From Sesamum alatum (taxonomy: Eukaryota > Streptophyta > Magnoliopsida > Lamiales > Pedaliaceae), in contig JACGWO010000007.1 in NCBI GenBank assembly GCA_034509735.1, positions 24,146,046 to 24,210,045 on the forward strand: a stretch of DNA of 64,000 nucleotides, given 5' to 3'. Position numbers and translations under genes: made by a program. Under the pieces are notes generated by a model. The model was not told where the DNA came from. It did not search any database and saw nothing but the letters and a program-made list of their open reading frames with translations. Numbering within the stretch: position 1 is the first letter of the stretch; each line of letters begins with the position of its first letter. Positions 1 through 10,111 of this stretch are shown here, piece after piece.

Positions 1-422
1 ATCTATCCTAGGAATAGGGTGACGATATCTTATCGTTATGTTGTTAATGGCTCGGCAATCAACACACATCCGCCATGTGCCATCCTTCTTAGGCACGAGC
101 AACACCGGAACTGCACAAGGACTAAGGCTCTCCTTACATAACCTTTGGCCATCAACTCTTGGATTTGCCTTTGAATCTCCTTAGTCTCCTCGGAATTGGT
201 ACGGTATGTTGGACGGTTTGGTAAGGATGCTCCAGGCATGAAGTCAATTTGATGCTTGATCCCACGAATTGGTGGTAAACCTGGTGGTATCTCATCCGGA
301 AAGACATCTTCATAATCCTGCAAAAGAGATGTAACAACACTAGGTAGAGAGGATGTTAGGTCGTTAGAGTTCAACATAGCCTCTTTGTACACAAGTACTA
401 TGAGGTTTTGTTGATAAAACAA
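1..422 (-). pseudogene. pol: Ty3/gypsy pol fragment: start of reverse transcriptase
   Basis: The minus-strand frame carries the linker and RT N-terminus typical of Ty3/gypsy pol: an acidic YEDVFPDEIPPGLPPIRG stretch followed by HQIDFMPGASLPNRP and [20 protein letters not shown] frameshift near 125-130 breaks it just before the conserved VPKKDG segment, which is still recognisable in another frame at about 60-110. The homologous stretch in the second Ty3 element (33472-33831) is better preserved and reads through this region. The catalytic YxDD motif would lie left of base 1. Part of element 1; no function expected. Confidence 0.85.
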
Positions 423-439
423 AGCTTCATTGATCTCAC

Positions 440-1013
440 TCTTCTTAGCAACTAGTAAACTCTATTTCTCTTCATCTTTTCCCCTCTCCTTTTTCTTTCC
501 TCTTTTGCTTTCTTTTTCTCCATCTTTTGAATCCCTCATTTTTTTATCATTCTCATTTTCACTCTCTTGTTTTTGTTTCTCTTTCTTTTCCTCACACTCT
601 CTTTTGTTTTCTCTCAAAATCTGATCTTGCAAAATCTGCTTTGGTGTCACCGGATTGAGAGTTATGGATTCCCCTCGTAGCACAAAAGAGTAACGATTTT
701 GGAGTCCATCATGTGTCACATGCCTATCAAACTGCCATGGTCTCCCCAGCAATATGTGGCATACTTTCATTGGCACAATATCACAAATAACCTCATCTTT
801 GTATCTTCCAATTGAAAACAATACCTTTACTTACTTGGTTACCTTCAACTCACCACACTCATTCAACCATTGAAGCTTGTATGGGCGGTGATGCTTGATA
901 GTAGGTAGACTTAATTTTTGAACCAAGTTAGTACTTGCCACATTGCAACAACTTCCACCATCAATAATCACGCTACATACCTTTCCTTGAACTTAGCAGC
1001 GTGTATGGAACAA
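440..1013 (-). pseudogene. pol: Ty3/gypsy protease remnant and charged linker
   Basis: On the minus strand about 960-1005 encodes the retropepsin active-site region (VIIDGGSC), followed by a stretch resembling KLQWLNECGELKVTKQV and, at 660-821, GRYKDEVICDIVPMKVCHILLGRPWQFDRH, the usual C-terminal half of a Ty3/gypsy aspartic protease. About 462-640 then encodes a Lys/Glu-rich, low-complexity linker seen on the plus strand as a C/T-rich tract. The protease is broken by a stop close to the LINE insertion (near 991) and by a frame change near 825. The plus-strand open frame over the linker is a composition artefact. Confidence 0.8.
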
Positions 1014-1084
1014 GTTTTCTTTTTTTTTTTTTTTTGGTAAAGGTAAGTTTCATTAAAATAGAAAAGAGTTACAAAAAGTACATG

Positions 1085-4000
1085 TCAACCAATTGGAACC
1101 TTGGAAATGAGTCCAAGGATCCGCCACAGTCTAAATAATGCTATAGTACTAATATTACAAGGAAGATCATAACTCAAAATAAGTTGTCGGATTTCCTCAA
1201 CCACTAATCTCCCTATCGTATCAGCAGTAAGCTCAGTTGCTTGGAACCGCCTTCGGTTGCGTTCTTGCCAAAGGTGGTAGATAAATGAGGCCAACAAAGC
1301 TCTATATGCTGCATTAATAACATGACGTCCTCTCCACCTTGTAGCTGCCCAAGTAACATCCGTATTCCACTCTCGGTTCGGCCATGGAAATCGGACTCGG
1401 CGTCTGATGGCTCCAAGGCATTGACATGAAAACCGACAATCAAAGAACATGTGAGCATGAGTTTCAGATTGTCCGTCAATGCATAGTATACAAGTAGTGT
1501 CCAAGTGAAGAAATCAAGGCTTATCCATAGTGGATAATCGTCCAAGGATAGCAAGCCACAGGATGAAGGTGTTGCGTGGGATTTTGAAAGGCCCCAAAAG
1601 AAAGTAAAGACCAAACAACTTTTGGTGAGGATGCCCGTAAAGCTCTATATGCCTCCGATGTAGAAAAAACTGTTCCGGTCCCTCTCCAGAGAATCCGATC
1701 CTGTCCACCATGAATGGTGGGCAAGGACTACAAAATAACCAAGCACTCCATGTCTGTGATAAGTGGCCAATTCCATTCCCCCTCAAGAATGACAGATTTC
1801 AATAAATCAGTACCGGATGTTCCAGTCAAGCCAGGACCCCTTGATATCTGCTGAATAAGAGGGCCTAGGTGGTGCCAAGGGTCATGCCATAGAGATGTGA
1901 AACCACCATCACCAATAATGTATTCAATCCGAGGCTTCAAAATAGGTCGCAGGCGGAGAAGCTTCCTCCATGCCCACGATCCCGCTTTGTCTCCCACCGT
2001 CCAAACAGATTTACCACGAAGTCTGTAATGGTAGATCCACGCCACCCAGATAGAAGAAGAAGGACTATGATGTATAATCGACCACAGGTGTTTACTCATC
2101 AAGGCATAATTAAGTGTCTGAACATCTCGAATACCTTGACCACCTTCCTCCTTAGGTACACATACTTGTGACCAAGCAACTTTCGCGTATCCCGTCTGTG
2201 AGGATCCTTTCCAAAGGAAGTTTCTCATCAACTGCTCAATGCGCCGAATAATCCCTTTTGGCAAAATAAATGCCAAGGACCAGTAAGTGTTAAAGACCAT
2301 GAGGACTGATTTAATCAACTGAACACGTCCCGCGAATGTTAGCTGTACACCTTCCCAACTTTTAATTCGCTTCTCAATTTTCAGCAACAGAGGCTGGCAA
2401 TATGATATTTTAAGACGCGAAGAGAGAAGTGGGAGAGCAAGGTATCTAACCGGCAATAGGCCCTCCTGGAATCCCAATAACTGCAGGAGTGCATCCTTGT
2501 TGTCCTGGGCTGATTTGGAGATAATAATCTGACTCTTAGCAGGGTTGGCAAATAATCCAGAAAGACCCGAAAAATTTGAAGGCCCCTATGGAATACACCC
2601 AACGACCCCTCATCAGCACTACTGAATAACAACAGATCGTCAGCGAAACTCAACTGGAAAAGTCCAATCCCTGGCACTTCCAGTGGAACCGAAATCCTTC
2701 ATCCTGTTCAATAAGATGTTGGATAAGCATCCGAAGAACCTCCATAACCATAACAAAAAGGTAAGGCGACATAGGGTCACCTTGTCTTAACCCTCGTGCT
2801 CTGGTAAAAAAGCCATATATGCTACCATTAAGGAACACCGAAAAGGAGGTCGTTGTAACACACTCCTCCACCCACCTCCGAAATTGATGCGGGAAACCGA
2901 AAAGATCCAAAGTTGCTAATAGGAAGTCCCATTCGACCGTGTCGTAAGCCTTTCTCAAGTCCACTTTCAAGGCACATCTCGGAGGTGATCGCTGTTGATT
3001 GTACCCATCGAAAAGCTCTTGAGCCAACAAGATATTATCACTAATAGATCGGCCTGGAACAAAAGCATTCTGAGTCGAACTAATCAACCTATCCAGCAAA
3101 GGCCAAAGCTGCTGCACAATAATCTTCGTGATCGCTTTATACAACAAGTTGCAACACGAAATAGGGCGGAAATCGGCCACAGTGACAGGGGATTGAACTT
3201 TTGGGATGAGTGCAAGCAAAGTAGCATTAACCTGCTTCAGTAATCGTACATGATTGAAAAAATCAATCACCGCCTTAGCAACCTCGTCTCCAATAATAGG
3301 CCATGCCGCTTTGTAGAACCCTGCTGAATAGCCATCTGGCCCTGGAGATTTATCCTCTGCAATGTCAAAGAAAGCCTCTTTCATCTCTGCCCTAGTGACA
3401 GGCATCACAAGTGGGGAGGATTCGTAAACCGTTAGAATATGTCGTGCCCATGGGCGGAGATGGCGAATATCAATATGCCTAATCCGACGATCTCCTCCAA
3501 GAAGTCCCTTGTAATAGTTCACAAACTCGTCAACAACCTCTTGGTAGTCCGTCTTAATTTGGCCATCAGAAGTGCTGATCTGAAAAATACGTTTAGACGC
3601 ACGCCTTTTGGCCACTTTACGAAAGAAAAACCCGAGTACACTGGTCCCCTCCTTTGAGCCATTGAATCTTTGCCCGTTGCTGCAACATTCTTTGTTCCAA
3701 TTTAGTGGCCTTCGAGAAAACCACCCGACAACAATACTCCAGATGTAGAATAAGAGAGTTGTGCCTATCCAACTGTAACACTGATTGTGCTAATGCAAGA
3801 AATTCTGCCGCTAGTTGGACGTTCTGGGCTAGGTCTCCTTTTTTCCTCCTCTCAGCACGAAAAATAGGTTTCAGTGCTTTAAGTTTACGTGTAACCTCAT
3901 ACATAGCCGTACCCTCTATCTGATGACGCCAGACATCCCGAACTATAGGAGTAAAGGACGGAGAAGAATCCAAATAATTATCAAAATGGAACATGCCAGC

Positions 4001-4717
4001 CAGCGGGATAAAAGAAGTACATTGAAGTACCAAAGGGGAATGATCCGAAGTCCGGGGGTTAAGACTATGGTAACAGCTATCCGGCCATTGTCGGAACCAA
4101 CTGTCATTGACAAGCATATGGTCAAGTTTCTTCCATAGACTCTGGTGATCATCACTGCAATTGTGCCATGAAAATGTACACCCCTGCATGGGTAGGTGAA
4201 TAAGTCCAGTGTCCATCAGACACCTCCGAAATTCCTCCATAGCGACACAGATGTCACCCGACTGCCCACATACCTCGCTCATGTCCACCACCGTATAAAA
4301 ATCCTCAAGAACCAGCCATGGCTCATCAGATATTCCCAAGGAAATCCTACCGAGCTCCTGCCAAAGGTCACGTCTAGTCCCAACCTCATTAGACCCATAG
4401 ACAACCGTAACAAGGATATATAAATGATGTCTACGAATAAACAACTTGCAGTGTATGAATTGTAAGTGTACCATTAGAACCTCTACATCAAGTTCATCAT
4501 CATTCCAAGCAAGCCAAATACGGTTCCCAACAACAGAATAATCAGAAAACCAATTCCAACGAGGAAGTACACAAGATTGTACACGAGCAACATTAACCAA
4601 AGAAACACGACTTTCAAGAATATCAAGAAAACATAACCTGTGGTCTGAAACAAGATCGCCAACTGCCACTTGCTGGTCTCTTCGGTTCAGCCCTCGCACA
4701 TTCCAAACAAGCTGCAT
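1085..4717 (-). pseudogene. LINE 1 ORF2: endonuclease / reverse transcriptase
   Basis: The frame starts with ATG at 4717 in the context MQLVWNVRGLNRRDQ, the usual start of a plant L1 ORF2. The first 366 codons (3617-4717) form the AP endonuclease, with LVLEDFYTVVDMSEV at the usual GDFN position (the motif itself is altered) and TSDHSPLVLQ near the end. RT follows at 2650-3615 (DKSPGPDGYSAGFYKAAWP, PISCCNLLYKAITKII, KVDLRKAYDTVEWDF, GLRQGDPMSPYLF) and 2381-2677 (SFADDLLLFSS, catalytic FADD). The thumb/connection region is at 1728-2477 and the C-terminal zinc-knuckle-like zf-RVT at 1085-1504 and 1514-1786 (CILCIDGQSETHAHMFFDC). At least four frame changes separate these blocks, so ORF2 is inactive, although each domain is still easily read. 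Confidence 0.9.
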
Positions 4718-5713
4718 TAATCATAAAACCAATTCGGAAGGTCTGCATTGTTTAGGGCCCTGAGTGTGTGATACAGTGTCATCCTCACATTCAAGAGCTT
4801 CAAAAGAATTAAAGAGGACAATCTCCTTTCCCTTGGCAATAGTCGTCTCTTGGTTCGGTTGCTTTTCCACGTTCGCTCGTGGATCCGGACGTGTTTCAGT
4901 TGTTGTTCGAGGCACAAAAACTTTTCACTGGGGGACAAGGTGGAGGCTTTTGCGGTGAGCAAGAACTCATGGAGTGCCCCAAGCACATGCACTTGACGCA
5001 CTTCGATGGAATCCATTCATACTCCACGTCCACCTTACATGGTACTTCCCGTCCGTCCTCCGTAGGAGCCATGATAACAATATGTTTTGGAAGTGTGGAA
5101 GAGATATCCAACATAACGCACACACGAGCGAAGTCCAGTCTCGTGCATGCCTTCGTGATAGCATTTTGGTACAGTGGCTTTCCAATCCCACTAGCTACTA
5201 CACCAAGACCCTCATCCGTCTTCCACCGGGAGGTGACGTAACCTAATCCAGATTGGGACTTCAGTAAGTTTGTGCTTCCTTAGTGCCATTCCCGCCTCCC
5301 ATCGTTGAAGGACAATAGGTTGACTGTGGAAAAGCCACGACCCTCCCTCAAGCACCTCCTCCATCGCTTTCATCGTATTGAATTGAAAGAAAAAAGAAAC
5401 CATTAGCCATGGTCGTGACCTTATGCACCATCGGCCATGTCTTCTTAGCAAAGGCTTCCATGTCATGAAAATAAGGGCGACGACCCAAAAAATAGCCAAC
5501 AATAGTATGCATCCAACGTTGAGAACCATCACGAATTAAATTCAACGAAGGTCGAACAATAGTTTCACCATTTTGAATCAAAGGAGGAACATAATTGAGA
5601 GTTTTCCGAGTAGAATTATGAAACACAGCAGCAATTTTATCAACAGATGATAACGTAGAATAACTTGATGTCAAGGGAACGTTACCAATGAATATGTCCG
5701 GTGGTTTAGCCAC
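4717..5713 (-). pseudogene. LINE 1 ORF1, N-terminally truncated
   Basis: Minus-strand remnants of a plant LINE ORF1 nucleic-acid-binding protein. 5212-5713 holds the DUF4283 region (RPSLNLIRDGSQRW, GYFLGRRPYF, GGSWLFHSQPIVLQRWEAGM, PIWIRLRHLPVE). 4896-5123 holds the following segment with a CCHC-type knuckle, CVKCMCLGHSMSSC (C-x2-C-x4-H-x4-C). The C-terminus lies in 4717-5016. The protein is split over three frames and lacks the variable, proline-rich N-terminal half present in the LINEs at 14.5-17.3 kb and 19.3-25.4 kb, consistent with 5' truncation at insertion. Confidence 0.82.
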
Positions 5714-6967
5714 GTTTCCTTTGTCCAAAGGGGCTGAAGATGGTGTCTTCCTCCATCATATGGGCACTAAGAGCTCTTCTAGTAACAAGCAACTCTCCTT
5801 CTTCGGCATACTCTCCATCACTATCTTCTTGTGATGATTCCTCTTTTTCAGTGCTTTCTCCTTCGGTTTCCAACTCTCCATGATCGTTGAAGATCATTGT
5901 ACGTCGGTTAGGACACTCACTTGCTATGTGCCCTCTCCCTTGGCACTTGAAACACTTTATATCACGGTTTCTTGAAGAATTAGGCTCGGGTTGTACCTTT
6001 TTGGCAGCAACTTTGTCACCATGTTTAGGATCGGCCTCCTTGAATTTCGATGTGGAAGGGGTGTCTTTCTTGGGGTTGTTCTTCCATGGATTGAATGTTG
6101 ACGAGTTAGAACTCCTCCGCATCAGTCCTCTCCGCTTGAGTTGTCGTTCAACCTTGATGGATTGGTGTACCATCTCTTCATAGTGGTGCATCTCCACAAC
6201 ATCAGCGATGTCACGATTGAGCCCATGCAAGAAACGAGCCATAGTTGTTTCATTGTCCTCTATGATGTTAGTTCGAATCATGGCAATATCCATCTCTTTG
6301 TAGTACTCATCAACACTTTTAGAACCCTGAGTAAGACGTTGGAGCTGGTTGTGAAGCTCACGACGATAATAGGATGGAACAAACCTCCTCCTCATGATTG
6401 CTCTCATCTCTTCCCATGTTGTGATAGGACGTTCACCATTCCTAACCCTTTCCTTTTGCATCTGATCCACCAAACAAGAGCATAATCGGTGAACTCAAGG
6501 GCTGCGAGTTTGACCTTTTTACTCTCCGAGTAGTTGTGGCATGAAAAGATTTGCTCAACACGCATCTCCCATTCCAAATACGCTTCGGGATCACTCTTTT
6601 CTTTAAATAAAGGAATTGTGACCTTAACTCCTCCTAGGCCACCATCTTCGTCTCTAGGCCGTCTCGATCTATCTCTTGGTCTATTCACTCTCCTTGGCCG
6701 GATGTCCTCATATTCATCTTCACCACTTGGATCCTCCAAATACTCATTATGAACATGATGTTGAGGCAGTGGATTGAGAGTTTGTCTTTGATTTGTAGCT
6801 CTTGGACCGGCAACTTGATCCTCTACTTGATCTAATCTTTCATGAAGCCCTTCCAACTTACGGTCAAGCAACTTCTCAAGGGGGCTCACCAAGGCTTGCA
6901 TATGGAATGCATCGACTCCACCTTGTAGTGTTTTCTCCCGAGTTGTTGTCATCACTTCCTTCAACAA
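5714..6967 (-). pseudogene. gag: Ty3/gypsy element 1 gag
   Basis: Two overlapping minus-strand frames, 6404-6967 and 5706-6473, make up gag. The first carries the N-terminus (MLKEVMTTTREKTLQGGVDA, a coiled segment EKLLDRKLEGLHERL) and the core SDPEAYLEWEMRVEQIFSCHNYSESKKVKLAALEFTDYALVWW. The frame then slips near 6470. The second continues the capsid core (MRRRFVPSYYRRELHNQLQRL, VDEYYKEMDIAM) and ends with a zinc knuckle CFKCQGRGHIASEC and an acidic tail that leads into the protease. The LINE interrupts just after MMEEDTIFSP. One frameshift plus the insertion disables it. Confidence 0.88.
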
Positions 6968-7613
6968 CTCCTTTATCTCGATTTTCTGCCATTTAATAAA
7001 ATTATAGGAACCTCACCAAATCCTTGCCACACTCTTTTTTTCTCTGTTTTATTTTTCCACTCGTGTTTCACTCTTTTATTTTTTGACTCGTGTTTCACTC
7101 CTCACTTAATAAGCTCACAACTCTTGACTCTCAATGATAGTCTCACTACACTCAACACTCTCTAATCTAAAACTTATGAAACTCGATGCTTTTATCTAGC
7201 GACTCAAAAACAAATGCCAATTATTTCCTCAACCAAGTATGTGTAGATGGACAATTCAAACTTACCCGTAGCAAGAGAATGGTCTAAAGAAGCTAGGTAC
7301 AACTTGGAAAACCAAGACCAGTTGGCTTACAAGGATAGTAGCAAAGTATAGCTAGGAAACAATAACACAATCTGATTTCTTTTTTTTTTTTTTTTTCTTT
7401 CAAATGGCCCCTTTGTTTTCACTTTTGTACTTTTTTTTTGGCCTTCTTTTTTTTGAACGAATTTTTCTTCTTTTTTTTTGCTGCTCGTTTTTTTTTTTTT
7501 TTTTTTAGCTTTTCTCTTGTAGAGATAAAACTAAAGATAACAATGGGGTATGGAAGTTTGGTGGTGTAAGATCAAAGATAGGTGGAACTTGGGAACCTAC
7601 CGTGTCAACCGAA
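6968..7613 (-). other. Ty3/gypsy element 1 untranslated leader
   Basis: Non-coding stretch between the gag start and the primer site. It contains several long T tracts on the plus strand (about 7380-7397, 7431-7440, 7471-7480, 7490-7506), which are A tracts on the sense strand. No ORF or RNA gene is recognisable. The same kind of T-rich leader lies at 35990-36110 in element 2. Confidence 0.7.
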
Positions 7614-7626
7614 GGCTCTGATACCA
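7614..7626 (-). other. tRNA-iMet primer-binding site of Ty3 element 1
   Basis: The reverse strand reads TGGTATCAGAGCC, complementary to the 3' end of plant initiator tRNA-Met, two bases inside the LTR end. It sets the element's orientation and fixes the internal edge of the LTR at 7629. Confidence 0.9.
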
Positions 7627-7628
7627 CA

Positions 7629-8459
7629 TGATATGGTATTGACCATGGGTGGCCCGATCTTCACGACGTAGCCTTGAAATGGATAAAGAGATCCGTGACC
7701 TGAGGAATGCAAATAGCCAACCAACGTTATTGGAACGTGACCTGCTACTTAGAACATTCAACCAACCACGAGCACGAGTAAACCAATCCACACAACGACA
7801 CACTTGGGTCGAGCACGAATTGGGGGCTTTGTGAATTTGAATCACCAACCTAATATGCTAGATTGATAAAGCAAGGTTTCACTAAAGCTGAAAATAAGAT
7901 ATAAACTCTTCAAAATATGAGAACTCTCTCTCAATATTTCTTAAACTTGGATAAATCTTGGTTGTTCTCGTTTGCATGCTGATACATGCCTTTATAGGCC
8001 TAAAACACTTCCAAATTGACCACACATATCCCCAAGTGACTCCTTGGTGGATGTACATTCAATAATTAGTCAAAATATGACTAAAAACTATGCATTCTTG
8101 GTCAAAAACGAGTAAAACTCTTTGACTTCCATGTGAATCCGAAAATTGGTGCATTGTATGTGATAAATGCACTTTGAATGTAATTGAGAAATCTTCTTTG
8201 ACCACAAGGCTGCACATGGACGAAATTGGGCTCTTGTTATGGGCTTCCTTGGGCTTGAATTATTGAAATTAAGCAATCATGTTGGGCCTCCAAATGTGAC
8301 TCGATCTCATTAGCAAATATTAGGTTGGATTGGGCTTGAATTACTTCTTGCATTCTCTTCAACCTTCCTCTTGTCATTGGCCCACTTCCAATCGTTAGGT
8401 CTTGGTACAATTGATCTTGAATGTCTTTAGCTCGTTGGACGGCCTCGGTATTCTCATCA
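7629..8459 (-). repeat. 5' LTR of Ty3 element 1
   Basis: About 831 bp bounded by TG (7629) and CA (8458-8459), lying between the primer site and the satellite, which resumes at 8460 in mid-monomer. A TATA box (minus strand TATAAA, 7991-7996) lies centrally. The second LTR is outside the window, so the outer edge rests on the satellite boundary and the TG...CA rule only. It shows no obvious relation to the LTRs of elements 2 and 3. Confidence 0.8.
7991..7996 (-). promoter_or_regulatory. TATA box in the LTR of Ty3 element 1
   Basis: Minus-strand TATAAA in the context GGCCTATAAAGGC, mid-LTR and about 365 bp from the LTR end, a normal place for the retrotransposon promoter. Assigned by motif and position only. 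Confidence 0.5.
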
Positions 8460-10111
8460 TTTAGACACTAAGGCACTTTTATCTTTTCCATATCGAGGGC
8501 TTGGAGAACCTTCATAAGCAATCGTACGTCCGGATACATGCCTACTACTCAATACAATCGTAAGAAACACCTTGTGCTTTCAGTCCTTAGCATTGATCGA
8601 TAGATGACTCATTTTGGGCTATAAATATATGCGTATTGACTCTAATAATCAGTATTAAAGCCACTCTTCGATTATATGACTAGGATTCCATCTTATTCAA
8701 CATAAAATTGCACTAAGTCAACATCAAGAACACTCTTTTGAGTCATGGACTCAACTTTGTACCTTTGCGTAACGATAAACTCCTTTAAACAAGTTTAGAC
8801 CCTAATGCACTTTTATCTTTGCCATATCGAGGACTTGGAGAACCTTCATAATTAATCGTACGTCCGGATACATGCCTAATACTCACCACAATCGTAGGAA
8901 ACACCTTGTGCTTCCCGTCCTTATCATTGATTCATAGATGACTCATTTTTTGCTCTAAATATATTCGTATTAACTCTAATAATCAATGTGAAAGCCACTC
9001 TTCAATTATATGACTAGGACTCCATCTTATCAAACATAAAATGCACTAGGACTACATCTAAAACAGTCTTTCGAGCCATGGACTCAACTTTGTGCCTTTG
9101 CTCAATGACAAACTCCTTTAAACAAGTTTAGACACTAATGCACTTTTGTTTTTGCCATATCGAGGGCTTGGAGAACCTTCATAATCAATCGTACGTCTTG
9201 ATACATGCCTAATACTCAACACAATCGTAGGAAAAACCAGTTTTCAGTCCTTATCATTGACTAATAGATGACTCATTTTGGCTATAAATATATTCGTATT
9301 GACTCTAATAATCAATATTGAAGCCATTCTTCGATTATACGACTAGGACTCCATTATATTCAACATAAAAATGCACTAGGACTACATCTAGAACACTCTT
9401 TTGAGCCATGGACTCAGCTTTATACCTTTGCGACACGACAGACTCCTTTAACAAATTTAGACAGTAATGCAATTTTATCTTTGCCATATCGAGATCTTGG
9501 AGAACCTTCATAATCAATCGTACGTCCGGATACATGCCTAATACTCAATACAATGGTAGGAAACACCTTGTGTTATCAGTCATTATCATTGACTGATAGA
9601 TGACTTATTTTTTGTTATAAATATATTCGTATCGACTCTAACAATCAATATGAAAACCACTTTTTCAATTATATGACTAGGACTCCATCTTATTCAACAT
9701 TAAAATTCACTAGGACTACATCTAGAACACTCTTTCGAGTCATGGACTCATCTATGTACCTTTGCGCAAAGACAAACTGCTTTGAACAAATTTAGACACT
9801 AATGCACTTTTATCTTTGCCATATTGAGGGTTTGGAGAACCTTCATAATCAATCGTACGTCTGGGTACAGGCCTAATACTCAAAACAATTGTAGGAAACA
9901 CCTTGTGTTTTCAGTCCTTGTCATTGACTGATAGATGACTTATTTTTGGCTATAAATATATTTGTATTGACTCTAATAATCAATATGAAAGCCACTCTTC
10001 AATTATATGACTAGGACTACATCTTATTCAACATATAAACGCACTAGGACTACATTTAGAACACTCTTTCAAGCCATGGACTCAGCTTTGTACCTTTGCG
10101 CAACGACAAAC
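8460..10111 (+). repeat. 334-bp satellite array, block 1
   Basis: About five head-to-tail monomers of 333-336 bp. Landmarks recur once per monomer: CCATGGACTCA, CTCCTTTAAACAAG, ATCGAGGGCTTGGAGAACC, CGTACGTCCGGATACATGCC, TCATTGACTGATAGATGACT, a TATAAATATATTCG box, and GCACTAGGACTACATCTAGA. Spacing was measured between successive CATGGA words (for example 18311, 18645 and 18978: 334 and 333 bp). Monomers differ by scattered substitutions and small indels. The length is about two nucleosome repeats. It carries no gene. The block ends at the 5-bp target site CAAAC (10107-10111) of the solo LTR. Confidence 0.95.

Larger units (their letters stand above)
1023..5713 (-). mobile_element. LINE 1: 5'-truncated plant L1-type retrotransposon nested in Ty3 element 1
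   Basis: A minus-strand LINE with its poly(A) tail visible as a T tract at 1019-1035. From right to left it carries the DUF4283 half of ORF1, the CCHC end of ORF1, then ORF2 with AP endonuclease, reverse transcriptase and a zf-RVT-like C-terminus. It begins inside ORF1, so it is 5'-truncated, as is usual for target-primed insertions. Candidate target duplications are the 9-base words GTTTTCTTT (1014-1022) and GTTTCCTTT (5714-5722), one mismatch apart. The gag-protease frame of the host Ty3 element resumes on both sides, so this LINE is the younger insertion. Confidence 0.88.
1..8459 (-). mobile_element. Ty3/gypsy LTR retrotransposon 1, 3' part off the window, split by a LINE
   Basis: Reading on the minus strand from the right: an LTR (7629-8459), a tRNA-Met primer site (7614-7626), an untranslated leader, gag with a CCHC knuckle, the start of the protease, then a LINE insertion, the rest of the protease, a charged linker and the beginning of reverse transcriptase, which leaves the window at base 1. 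The order gag-protease-RT and the sequence of the RT start (PPIRGIKHQIDF) are those of plant Ty3/gypsy elements. On the right the LTR abuts the 334-bp satellite directly, so the element inserted into the satellite array. The left LTR and the rest of pol are outside the window, so no target duplication can be tested. Frameshifts and an in-frame stop in the protease show it is dead. Confidence 0.9.

Noticed and set aside
430..624. Plus-strand Ser/Phe/Leu-rich ORF
   Set aside because: It is the antisense of the Lys/Glu-rich Ty3 linker; composition explains it.
7614..7626. tRNA gene suggested by tRNA-like words at 7614, 36161, 50299 and 57952
   Set aside because: Only the 12-14 bases complementary to the tRNA 3' end are present; these are primer-binding sites.
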